Of a stretch of 64,000 bases of DNA, positions 54,372 through 64,000 are shown one piece after another. The stretch spans positions 545,890,222 to 545,954,221 of the forward strand of contig CM077667.1 in NCBI GenBank assembly GCA_039707655.1, in the 5' to 3' direction. A model generated the notes under the pieces. It had not been told where the DNA came from. It made no database searches and was given only the letters and a program-made list of their open reading frames with translations. This stretch comes from Elymus sibiricus. Lineage: Eukaryota > Streptophyta > Magnoliopsida > Poales > Poaceae. Within the stretch, counting starts at the first letter, position 1; each line of letters opens with the position of its first letter. The position numbers were made by a program, and so were the translations under genes.

Positions 54372-56159
54372 TGTTGGGAAACGTTGCATGGGAAACAAAA
54401 AAATTCCTACGAACACCCAAGATCTATCTATGAAGATGCATAGCTACGAGAGGGAGACTGTGTCTACATACCCTTGTAGACCGTTAAGCAGAAGCGTATA
54501 TTACGCGGTTGATGTAGTCGTACTCTTCACGATCCAATCGCGATCCAATCCGATCCAGCGCCGAACGTACAGCACCTCCGCGTTCAGTACACGTGCGGCT
54601 CGATGACGTCTCCTCCTTCTTGGTCCAGCAAGCGATGGAGGAGAAATAGATGGGATCTTAACCAGCACGACGGCATGGTGGAGATGGTGGTGGAAAAATC
54701 CCAGCAGGGCTTCGCCAAGCGCTACCGCAGATGTCATCTGAGGAGAAAATGGAGTAACGGGAGAGGGAGGGCTGCCACCGGGGCGTGGGATTGTTGTGTG
54801 CAGCCCTCCCCCTCTCCTCTACTATATATAGGAGGCAAGGGGCAGGGTTGGGGCGCAGCCCTTGGCCCCTCCTCCAAGGAGGGCGGCGGCTAGGGTGGAG
54901 TCCTCCCTCCACAAGGAAGGGAGGAGTCCCCCTCCTCCAAGGCACCTCCGGGGTGCCTTGTCCCTTTGGGACTCTTGCCCCCAAGCCTCATGCGCCTCTA
55001 AGGGCTGGTGCACCTAGCCCATGATGGCTAGGGCGCACCCCCTATGGCCCATGTGGGCCCCCGGGGCAGGTGGACCCCCGGAACCCTTTTCGGCACCCCG
55101 GTACACTACCGGTAATGCCCGAAACTTTTCCGGTGACCAAAATAGGACTTCCCATATATAAATCTTTACCTCCAGACCATTCTGGAGCTCCTCGTGATGT
55201 CCAGAATCTCATCCGGGACTCCGAACAACATTCGGTCACCAACGTACATATCCCAATACTACTCTAACGTCAATCGAACGTTAAGCGTGGGGGTTCGAGA
55301 ATCATGTAGACATGACTGAGACACCTCTCCGGTCAATAACCAATAGCGGGACCTGGATGCTCATATTGGTTCCTACATATTCCATGAAGATCTTTATCGG
55401 TCGAACCATGATGTCAAGGATTCAAACAATCCTGTATGCAGTTCCCTTTGTTCAGCGGTGTGTTACTTGCCCGAGATTCAATCGTCGGTATCTCCAAACC
55501 TAGTTCAATCTCGTTACCAACAAGTCTCTTTACTCGTTCCGTAATACAAGATCCCGTGACTAACTCCTTAGTCACATTGCTTGCAAGCTTCTTGTGATGT
55601 TGTATTACCGAGAGGGCCCAGAGATACCTCTCCGTCATACGGAGTGACAAATTCCAGTCTCGATCCATGCCAACCCAACAGACACCTTTGAAGATACCTG
55701 TAGAGCACCTTTATGATCACCCAGTTACGAAGTGACGTTTGATGCACACAAGGTATTCCTCCGGTGTCAGGGAGTTGCATGATCTCATGGTCTTAGGAAC
55801 AGATACTTGACATGAAGAGAGCGGTAGCAATAAACTAAGTGATACGATCAAATGCTATGCTTACGGTTTGGGTCTTGTCCATCACATCATTCTCCTAATG
55901 ATGTGATCCCATTATCAAATGACAACTCATGTCTATGGTTAGGAAACATTAACCATCTTTGATCAACGAGCTAGTCTAGTAGAGGCTCACTAGGGACATG
56001 GTGTTGTTTATATATCCACACATGTATTTAAGTTTTCGGTCAATACAATTCTAGCATGCATAATAAACGATTATCATGAACAGGGAAATATGATAATAAC
56101 CAATTTATTATTGCCTCTAGGGCATATTTCCAACAGTTCCCACTTGCACTAGAGTCAAT

Positions 56160-57585
56160 AATCTAGTTCACATCGCCATGTGATTCACACCCAATGAGTT
56201 CTGGGGTTTGATCATGTTTTGCTTGTGAGAGAGGTTTTAGTCAACGGGTCTGCAACATTCAGATCCATGTGTACTTTGCAAATCTATATGTCATACTGTA
56301 GATGATGCTACCACGCTCCACTTGGAGCTATTCCAAATGACTACTCCACTATACGCATCCGGTTTGCGACTCAGAGTCATCCGGATTGGTGTCAAAGCTT
56401 GCATCGACGTAACTCTTTACGATGAACTCTTTATCACCTCCATAACCGAGAAACATTTCCTTAGTCCTGTGTAGGTACCTAAGGATAATCTTGACCGTTG
56501 TCCAGTGATCCACTCCTGGATCACTCTTGTACCTCTTTGCCAGACTCACATCAAGGCACATCTGGTATGGTACACAGCATGGCATATGTAATAGAGCCTA
56601 TGGCTGAGGCATAGGGGACGACATTCATCCTTTCTTTTTCTTCTGCCGTGGTCGAGCTTTGAGTCTTACGCAACTTTGCACCTTACAATACAGACAAGAA
56701 CTCTTTCTTTGACTGATTCATTTTGAACTCCTTCAAAATCTTGTTAAGGTATGTGCTTTGTGAAACTCTTATCAGGCCTCTTGATCTATCTCTATAGATC
56801 TTGATGCCCAATATGTAAGCAGCTTTACCTAGGTCTTCCTTTGAAAAACTCCTTTCAAACAACTCTTTATGTTTTCTAGAAATTCTACATCATTTCCAAT
56901 CAACAATATGTGATCCACATATACTTATCGGAAATGCTATAGTGCTCCCACTCACTTTCTTGTAAATACAAATTTCTTCACAAACTTTGTATAAACCCAA
57001 AAGCTTTGATCACCTCATCAAAGCATATATTCCAACTCCAAGACGCTTGCACCAGTCCATAGAAGCATCGTTGGAGCTTGCATACCTTTTAGCATCCTTA
57101 GGATCGACAAAACCTCCCGGTTGTATCACATACAACCTCACGGAAACCGTTAAGCAAACGTTGTTTTGACATCCATCTGCCAGATTTCATAATCGAAAAA
57201 TGCAGCTACTACTAACATAATCCCAACAGACTTTAGCATCGCTACGGGTGAGAAAGTCTCATCGTAGTCAACTCCTTGAACTTGCCAGAAACCTCTTTGC
57301 GACAAGTCGAGCTTTATAAATGGTGACATTACCATCAGCGTCTGTCTTCTTCTTAAAGATCCATTTCTACTTAATGGCATGCCGGTCATCGGGCAAGTCC
57401 ACCAAAGTCCATACTTGGTTTTTCATACATGGATCCTATCTCGGATTTCATGGCCTAGCCATTTGTCGGAATCCAAGCCCATCGTCGCTTCCTCATAGTT
57501 TGTAGGCTCATCGTTGTCTAACAACATGACTTTCAAGATAGTATTACCGTACTACTCAGGGGCAGTACGAGTCCTTGTCGACCTA
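56160..57585 (-). pseudogene. Copia pol remnant (reverse transcriptase to RNase H)
   Basis: On the minus strand, GFWQVQGVDYDETFSPVAML and YEIWQMDVKTTFA (57150-57389) are the reverse-transcriptase start. DVSLAKRYKSDPGVDHWTTV, KIILRYLHRTKEMFLGYGGD and SYVDASFDTNPDDSESQTG (56349-56585) are the reverse-transcriptase to RNase H junction. Stops and frame changes occur throughout. Gag, protease and integrase are missing through the deletion at about 57590. Confidence 0.85.
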
Positions 57586-57589
57586 CGAA

Positions 57590-58262
57590 GTTCGGCGAGG
57601 GGCGTAGAAGAGGAGGCCGGGGAGGCTCGCCCGCGGCGTGCTTCGGCGAGGAGCAGAGATGAGGACGCTGGGGAGGTTCGGCCGCGGCGGGATCTGGCGA
57701 TGGGCGACCGCGGCGGGATCCGGCGATGGGCGGCCGCGACGGAGCCGACTAGGCGCGGAGAGGCGGGATCCGACGAGGGGCGGAGAGGGAGCCGTTGGGG
57801 AAGTTCGGTCGCGGCTGCTGCGCTTCTGCGCTTGGGCAGAGAGGAGAGAAAGAGATCGAAGAGGTGGGGTCGGGCGTGGGAGAGAGAGTGGTGGGGTCGG
57901 GCATGGGAGAGAGAGAGTGGTGGGGTCGGGCGTGGGAGAGAGAGAGTGGATGGTCGGTGTGGGAGATCGTGATGGGTGGAACAGATCATGCCATGTCATC
58001 GATCCGTGGGATCGATCCGCGTGGTGTGTTTTCTCTTTGCCGTCTGTAAAAAAACGCAGGTCTGTAGAAAAATTGCAGACGGCAAAGAGCTCTTTGCCGT
58101 CTGCGTTTTTTTACAGACGGCAAAATATGTTTTTGCCGTCAGTATTTCTTTGTCGTCTGTCCCAATAGAAAGCTGACGGCAAAGTGGTCTTTGCCGTATG
58201 TCCCGATAGAAAGCTGACGGCAAAGATCTTCACAGACGGCAAATTACTTGATTCCTGTAATG
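57590..58262. mobile_element. CACTA right-end fragment inside the Angela element
   Basis: A GC-rich part with AGAGAGAGTGGTGGGGTCGG tandem units (about 57870-57950) leads to subterminal hairpins of GACGGCAAAGAGCTCTTTGCCGTC type (58030-58240) and a terminal GATTCCTGTAATG. Inverted, this is CATTACAGGAATC, a CACTA terminus with one changed base. ATA follows at 58263-58265, and the Angela 5' LTR resumes directly after. The other CACTA end is missing. Confidence 0.75.
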
Positions 58263-58265
58263 ATA

Positions 58266-58761
58266 TGGAGTGACAAATCCCAGTCTCGATGCATGCCAAC
58301 CCAAGAGGCACCTTCGGAGATACCTGTAGAGCACCTTTATTATCACCTAGTTACGAAGTGACGTTTGATGCATACAAGGTATTTCTCCGGTGTCAGGGAG
58401 TTGCATGATCTCATGGTCTTAGGAACAGATACTTGACATGAAGAAAGCAGTAGCAATAAACTAGGTGATACGATCAAATGCTATGCTTACGGTTTGGGTC
58501 TTGTCCATCACATCATTCTTCTAATGATGTGATCCCGTTATCAAATGACAACTCATGTCTATGGTTAGGAAACCTTAACCATCTTTGATCAACGAGCTAG
58601 TCTAGTAGAGGCTCACTAGGGACACGGTGTTGTTTATATATCCACACATGTATTTAAGTTTCCGGTCAATACAATTCTAGCATGGATAATAAACGATTAT
58701 CATGAACAGGGAAATATAATAATAACCAATTTATTATTGCCTCTAGGGCATATTTCCAACA
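58266..58761 (-). repeat. Partial 5' LTR of the Angela-type element
   Basis: Matches 55640-56135 of the 3' LTR base for base apart from scattered substitutions. It begins at the CACTA insertion point and ends with TTTCCAACA before target copy TATGT. Confidence 0.9.
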
Positions 58762-59445
58762 TATGTTGCCTAAAAAAAAGAAGTATATGTGTAGTTTACT
58801 TGCTCTGCTTTTTTGTATGTGGATTTTGAAATGGTTGATACATGCATGATCCAGATCCGTTATGTGGTTTCTGTTGTTTATTTTCCGACGACCCAATTGT
58901 GTTTTTGTTTCACCATTCTTCACTTTGATGTACCTGAAGATCAACGGTTAGCTCATATGCGTGGTTCTTTAATTCTGCATGCTTGCTCAAAGTTCTATTT
59001 TATAGATGGTATACTATTGAGGTAAAGTGCTGATTAGTTCAATTTGTTGGCTGGAATGTACCGAAAACAGATTATTTTCAAAATGCATCATACCGTGCTA
59101 ATTTATTGTTATTGTTGTCATATGCGGTGAAGGTATATGCTTCATCAAGTTTTGGCGTACACTTTTCAGTTTTATATTTATTATTACTGCAGGACGCTCG
59201 TTCTGCTGTCTGCTAGTTTGAAATGAAAGGTGCATAAAGGCCCAAAAGCAAGCAAATGATTTGGGACTCGTAGTGCTATTCTAGGACTAGAAATAGTAAG
59301 ACATGATAGTTATTGGCAAAGCACTGGCCTGCAAGCTTAACATCATAATTTGAGCGGGAATTTCACAAAGCACAATAACTAGAAAAATCAATCATCCATT
59401 ATTATTATTACCAGTACAAGAAACTCGTGACAACAATATATAAAC

Positions 59446-59994
59446 TCAATGGAGATAGAGAGTCACATTATACTCGATGATATCTCCCTTGGACGGGTTC
59501 ACGGAGTTGATACAGTCAATGCATACGGTCCTGAGCAAGCCGTACCCTTGGGCCATTCGGAACGCACCACGACCTCCAATAATGGGGAGCTCCCTGCTTG
59601 GATTACTGAATTGGTTTCTTGAGAACATCACAAACGAGCTGCCTTTGAACGGACCATCTGTCATCTCACAATCAATAGTTTCCAAGATCGTGTACCCATC
59701 TTTCCCCGTTTCAACATACATGCCCTGTGCATTCCCAACCACCTTAGATGTACTTGCGGGCCCCTCGGTGAGCACGTCGTCAAACACGTAGACGGAGCTA
59801 AAGGGCACTAAGCCACGAGCATGAGCTGTGGCATTCTTGTTTTCAGCAACGAGGACCGAGGATGGATCATTCACGCTATGGGTGTTGTGGAGGTAGAAGC
59901 GGATGTTCGTCACCTTCCCGCTTCCACTAACCGGGGAAGTATTGCATTGGAGAGATAGAAGGAGGATGGTGAGGAGCAAGAATGGAATTCTCAT
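59446..59994 (-). CDS. Dirigent-domain protein, copy B
   Basis: The protein has 182 residues, no intron and no break. It has a signal peptide (MRIPFLLLTILLLSLQ), then the dirigent domain with FYLHNTHSVNDPSS, FDDVLTEGPASTSKVVGNAQ and GGRGAFRMAQGYG, and sequons NAT and NVT as in copy A. It is expected to be secreted to the cell wall and to guide phenoxy-radical coupling, substrate unknown. The six or so residue differences from copy A are mostly conservative (V/L, V/I, L/I, K/Q, E/G, A/T), as expected of a recent duplicate under constraint. The leader and TATA box (60057-60066) are also preserved. Confidence 0.93.
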   Translation of the reverse strand: MRIPFLLLTILLLSLQCNTSPVSGSGKVTNIRFYLHNTHSVNDPSSVLVAENKNATAHARGLVPFSSVYVFDDVLTEGPASTSKVVGNAQGMYVETGKDGYTILETIDCEMTDGPFKGSSFVMFSRNQFSNPSRELPIIGGRGAFRMAQGYGLLRTVCIDCINSVNPSKGDIIEYNVTLYLH

Positions 59995-62269
59995 CTTGTG
60001 TTCTTGTGGCTTTTGGATTGTGAATTGAATATGATCGGTAAGAAGGTTTTGTATGTGTATTTATAGTTGGGGAGAGCATATCTTTTGGTATTCGTTATAC
60101 GGAAGAAAATTAATGAATATAGATGGGAGGATATCTTTTGGTAGTCGATATGTACAAATAATTAATGATTATACTTAAGTACCGCCTATATTTGGAAAGA
60201 AATTAATATGATCCATCTATAGAATATTTGGTGAAATATAGCCTACTTGAAGCGAGGACATTGCAAGCCGGTGGGCATCACCTTGGTTGGTCGTATGTGG
60301 CTCGACCACGGGACGGATATGGGCCCCAAGCAGGTTGTGGCATCCAGGTGGCACATCTTGTGGCGGAGACTACTAGGTGTTGCCATGGTGCGCACGACAA
60401 CCATCGACGAGACAATGATGTGATAGATCAACGTGATGACGTCTTCTGTTTTGGTCAGATCTCCTTTGACCGGCTTTGTTTCGTCAGACAGTGTGAGCAT
60501 GCTAGTAGAGACGTGGATGATGACATTTGTGGTTGACCTTGATTATGTGTGTTCTCTGGGTGAAAACCCATGATTTTACTGTTGGCTAGATCACTTAGCG
60601 TTGATGTTCCCACGTTGTTTTCTATTGAAGGTATTGACTCAAAGTTCTTCTTCGGTGTTGACGACCCTAATGTCGCCTTTTGTTTGACCAACAAATATCA
60701 ACATGTGGGAGACAATTCCTCTTAAAGGCATTGTCTTGAGTTTGTGCTCTTTCTTTTCCCTTGATCGGTGGATTATGGTCCACAATAATATGGATTGTGG
60801 TAGGATTTAAGGAGATGATGCCGCGAGAAGGTCCAATATGGATGACCTCATATTTTACTTTCATTTCTATAAGCCGATTTGTCCGACATCAAGAATGGTC
60901 ACGTCATAGGCTCATGATGTGACCTCCTTTTGTGCTACCTCTCACATGTGGTCGATGTCATCCCCCTGCCCCTCCCTCTCTCTTTCTTCCGTTCCCCTAT
61001 CCTTCTTCTTTGTGCCTTGTGGGGGCGTCAAGTTGGAGCGCTTTCATCCCTCGGCCAGGCATGCCTTTAAATCTGACTCTACCTAGTGTTCATAGTTCCA
61101 TGCGTCGGTTGCCATTGACCTCGTCTCACGGACCAATTACTCTTTCTCCCCCTCCCACTTCGCCTTCCCCGCCCCATTCGTCTGTTGACCGTGACTAGCG
61201 TTCACGTTAGTTCTTGAGTTTGGCAGAAGCAAACACTTTTGCTAGATCTAGATCTTATGGGAATAATATATACATAAGAGAGCGATCTCCACTACTATTT
61301 ATCTCCATACACTACTATGTCACCTCAACATGCAATGTAAAAGAGCCACCTCAACATGGTAAGATGCATGGTGAAAGATCCACCAAACCATTCAACCATG
61401 CATGTGAAAACTATGACAATACTTATATTCCATAAATATCTTACATATATTCAATAATCAAATATCCATGTTTTAACTTCATCAAAATATATAACAAACA
61501 ATTTTGACAACAACATGCGGATTATCATCTAGTTCGCGTTGTGTCTAAGTCGTTTGTTGTCTTCGTGTTGAGGTGGCAAAAAATTGAGATTAAATGACAA
61601 TTATCAGACATAAGTAAATCCAAGACATCTTAAAAAACTAAACCAATTCAGAGTAACTATAACCCTCCCTTAAAAACCTTTATATGCTCAATTTATTTTT
61701 GAGAAGTTAACCTAGAACTAGCTTTCTTCTTAAAGTTTTAGTCCCTCAAAATTTAAGGAGTTAGTCCATAGATATAGCTCAACCAGCTCAATTTTGAGGA
61801 GCGCCTCACACTATAACTTCTCAAAACGCCGCGACTTCTTCGGCCACACCCACCCCTCAGCCCACGTCCCTAACCATTCCTGGCCGCACCACGCTGCCGC
61901 CAAGTTTCGTTGCCTCACGTGCTCTGCTGGCCAGTGCGACCTCTGGCCGCCGACACATGCGAGGTTTTCGACGAAATGGGCAAAACATTTTTCTTTTCTT
62001 TTTCTTTATAGTAATTTGGAAATGTATTTGAGATGAGTTTTGTAACACCTTAATTATTTTTATTTAGGAGTTAAACTTTAGGATAGTAGCTAGAGATGCT
62101 ATCAGGCGATGCAAGGGAGAAGGAAGCACGGTAGCCGACAAAAGAAGCTAACAAACAAAGAGCAAGGTTTGCTCTGCTCGTCATCAGTTCTCCACTAGTG
62201 TAATAAAAAAAGGTTGCCCCTTTCCCTGCTCTGCTCTGCTTCGTCTAGATCCATCAACTCCACCCATCC
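59995..62269. other. Block B spacer between dirigent and 2OGD genes
   Basis: Carries the dirigent promoter (TATA box at 60057-60066) and then gene-free sequence parallel to block A. Before the 2OGD start, the block A motif CTTTATAAAC is replaced by AGTGTAATAAAAAAAGG (about 62196-62213). Confidence 0.6.
60057..60066 (-). promoter_or_regulatory. TATA box of dirigent copy B
   Basis: CTATAAATAC on the minus strand, about 63 bp before the ATG, in the same position as in copy A. Confidence 0.7.
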
Positions 62270-63244
62270 ATGGAGCAGCTGCCGGACGAGTGCGAGCTTG
62301 AGGAGCTGGAGCTGCCCACTGTAGACCTCGAGGCGGAGGACTTGAGCCTGACGGAGCAGCTGGCGGCGGCGTGCCGTGACCCGGGCGTGTTCCGGCTGGT
62401 CAACCATGGCGTCCCCAGCAACCTCACCGCCCGGCTGTTCGGGCTGGCGCGCGGCCTTCTGGAGCTGGACGCGGCCAACAAGTCCCGGCTGCCCGGCTAC
62501 TTCTGCGGCACGCCGGCGCTGGCGGCGCTCCCCGTCAAGGAGCTCAACTGGCTCGAGGGGCTGCACGTCGACGCCACCGACAGCTATCATTCTTGTCCTG
62601 ATGATGCTGACGGTGAAGCAGACGGCACTGCCTTGGCGGAGTTCATGGAGGCGGTGAGCGGGGAGTACGTGGCGCACATGGCGCGCATCGCTCGGAAGCT
62701 GTTCGACACCCTGGCCAGCGGCGAGCTGGGGCTCGACTCAGAGCAGCGGGCGTCGTACCTGACGGAGCGCGGCAGCATCTTCCGCGCGTACCGGTACCCG
62801 GCTGCTGCTGCGTCGGGCGCGGGGCGGCGGCAGTTGGGGATGGAGGCGCACACGGACAGCTCGGTGCTGTCGATCCTGAACCAGGACATGGTGGGCGGCC
62901 TGCAGGTTGTCTATGGCGGTAGGTGGCGCACGGTGCGGCCGGTGGAGGGCGCGCTGGTGGTGAACGTGGGGGACATGCTGCAGGCGATGAGCGGGGGCGC
63001 GTACCGGAGCCCGGAGCACCGGGTGGTGGCGCCGGCCTGGCCGGAGGTGGACAGGATGTCGCTCTGCTACTTCGCGTTCCCGGAGGAGGACGCCGTCATC
63101 GTCGGCCCGCCGTCCTGTCGTCAGAGAGAGTTGTACCGGGGGTTCAGTTACCGTGAGTTCCGGGAGCAGGTGCAGGCGGACGTGAAGGCCACCGGCTCCA
63201 AGGTCGGCCTCGCCAGATTCCGCGTCGCCGTCACCCAATCATAA
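62270..63244 (+). CDS. 2-oxoglutarate/Fe(II) dioxygenase, gibberellin-oxidase-like, copy B
   Basis: The intact intronless frame of 324 residues has the usual size for this plant family. The N-terminal DIOX_N part has ELPTVDLEAE and CRDPGVFRLVNHGVPSNLTA. The C-terminal jelly-roll carries the iron ligands H194 and D196 (MEAHTDSSVLSIL) and H250 (SPEHRVV), and the 2-oxoglutarate clamp R262-x-S264 (DRMSLCYFAF). VVNVGDMLQAMSGGAYRSPEH is typical of gibberellin oxidases and related dioxygenases. Such enzymes hydroxylate or desaturate small molecules in the cytosol using O2, Fe(II) and 2-oxoglutarate. The overall pattern points to a gibberellin 2- or 20-oxidase-like member, but the substrate cannot be fixed from sequence. 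The ATG at 62270 is preserved in copy A. GC content is high, as in many grass single-exon genes. Confidence 0.92.
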   Translation: MEQLPDECELEELELPTVDLEAEDLSLTEQLAAACRDPGVFRLVNHGVPSNLTARLFGLARGLLELDAANKSRLPGYFCGTPALAALPVKELNWLEGLHVDATDSYHSCPDDADGEADGTALAEFMEAVSGEYVAHMARIARKLFDTLASGELGLDSEQRASYLTERGSIFRAYRYPAAAASGAGRRQLGMEAHTDSSVLSILNQDMVGGLQVVYGGRWRTVRPVEGALVVNVGDMLQAMSGGAYRSPEHRVVAPAWPEVDRMSLCYFAFPEEDAVIVGPPSCRQRELYRGFSYREFREQVQADVKATGSKVGLARFRVAVTQS

Positions 63245-64000
63245 TCATTGGACTTGGAAGAAGCCTGATCATGTGGACGGAGCGGTTTGTAGCATGTGGA
63301 CGGAGCGGTTCATGATGGTGTATTGTTTGTTCGAACCGCCTGAAATTTTGGACGTAGCTATAATTTTGGTGGGCTACAAACCGCCTGAAATTTTGGTCGG
63401 CCTCGCCTGTTCATGATGGTGTATTGTTTGTTCGATTTGTAAATGAAACGATACTCATCTATGGCGAGAGATGATTTTCATATTAAATTCCCCTGGATTA
63501 CCACAAAACAAAAAACATTGAGACATTAATTAAAGAAATGTATATTACCCGACGCAAGGCACTTACCAGTTCCAAATATGTCACGGAATACGTGTGCTCC
63601 CATGTGATCAGACCCTTCACTATTTGGCGTCAATACGGCTCCTCTACGTTGGGCATACCATTCTTCCTTTGACGAGCGCTAATTAGAATAATTGTTGATC
63701 AAAATAGTCATTATTGTATAAGTGTGTTTCCATCTAAGCTGGAAGAACAGACCTCACACATTTCCTGGCAAAAAATAAAAACAATTTAAAGCTTCCCAGT
63801 TTAGTAAGAATAAACAACCTCAATAAAGGACAACTTAGAAATGTGATCATTTTCTAACATAAAAAATATCACGATCATACAATATACTATGGGATGTTCA
63901 CTATTTTTCTCTTTAAGGATCGCCCCATTCCGGGAATGTTTTTTTTTTGGAAACTGGCCAGGGGAAACCTTTTTTATTTTATTTTTAATTAAAAAATAGA
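63245..64000. other. 3' flank of 2OGD copy B with direct repeats
   Basis: CATGTGGACGGAGCGGTT occurs at 63270 and 63293. AACCGCCTGAAATTTTGG occurs at 63334 and 63379. A 24-bp word starting CATGATGGTGTATTGTTTGT occurs at 63311 and 63412. Together they show a local duplication in the likely 3' untranslated region. From 63480 the sequence is AT-rich, apart from possible minus-strand exons listed separately. Confidence 0.65.
63462..63764 (-). CDS. Possible terminal exons of an unidentified minus-strand gene
   Basis: Three segments join in phase at GT-AG sites: a mini-exon at 63753-63764, a 112-nt exon at 63567-63678 reading RSSKEEWYAQRRGAVLTPNS and SDHMGAHVFRDIFGTG, and a last exon from 63492 reading EFNMKIISRHR before a stop near 63462. 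I do not recognise the protein. Good splice consensus and unbroken phase favour a real gene or a transposon gene whose 5' part lies beyond the window. It would end tail-to-tail with the 2OGD gene. The evidence is thin because the exons are short. Confidence 0.3.

Larger units (their letters stand above)
54372..58761 (-). mobile_element. BARE1/WIS/Angela-type Copia element with large internal deletion, target duplication TATGT
   Basis: TATGT stands at 54367-54371 and 58762-58766. The element has a full 3' LTR (54372-56135, TGTTGGGAAACG to TTTCCAACA), a decayed internal part with pol on the minus strand (56136 to about 57590), a foreign CACTA end (about 57590-58262), and the last 496 bp of the 5' LTR (58266-58761). 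Matching outer target copies show this began as one complete insertion. Confidence 0.92.
58839..63244 (+). repeat. Duplication block B (dirigent + 2OGD segment)
   Basis: Same order, orientation and spacer as block A (6519-11325). The left edge starts at the shared word TACATGCATGATCCAGAT (58839-58856). The matching right limit cannot be placed because block A is cut there. Confidence 0.92.

Overview
The window is nuclear DNA from a Triticeae grass (wheat, Aegilops or a close relative). This rests on BARE1/WIS/Angela-type Copia LTRs, CTCCCTCCG-type Stowaway MITEs, two TNP2-encoding CACTA transposons, spliced plant genes with GT-AG introns, and deep nesting of transposons. It carries few host genes. 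No rRNA, tRNA, CRISPR or bacterial feature was seen. All calls come from reading the sequence and its translations; no database search was run.

Layout. 1-6.2 kb: a CACTA element cut by the window edge, with an uninterrupted TNP2 transposase on the minus strand, followed by a patchwork of LTR-retrotransposon and Harbinger fragments. 6.5-11.3 kb: duplication block A, with a dirigent gene and a ruined 2-oxoglutarate/Fe(II) dioxygenase (2OGD) gene. 11.3-19 kb: a Copia fragment, a GC-rich inverted-repeat element, and a hAT-like element holding an intact Harbinger transposon, a Copia solo LTR and a minisatellite. 19.9-24.5 kb: a four-exon CCT-motif (CMF-type) regulator gene on the minus strand, found only by joining short exons; its first intron holds a LINE and nested Stowaway MITEs. 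25.7-36.8 kb: a Gypsy-type element with paired LTRs and a CCGGG target duplication. It has gag and protease but no visible reverse transcriptase or integrase, and carries a spliced gene on the opposite strand. A BARE/Angela solo LTR sits inside it. 38.2-47.1 kb: a complete CACTA element (ATA target duplication) with two broken genes and a 91-bp-arm foldback. 48.4-51.6 kb: a decayed P58IPK/DNAJC3-like gene with a LINE in its first intron. 52-58.8 kb: AT-rich repeats and a deleted BARE/Angela element fused to a CACTA end. 58.8-63.2 kb: duplication block B, with a second dirigent gene and an intact 2OGD gene.

Blocks A and B are one ancestral segment (dirigent gene, spacer, 2OGD gene) copied about 52 kb apart in the same orientation. 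Both dirigent copies stayed open. The 2OGD stayed open only in block B. The CCT gene and the P58IPK relic lie between the copies. Almost everything else was added by transposons, and target duplications allow several insertions to be ordered in time.
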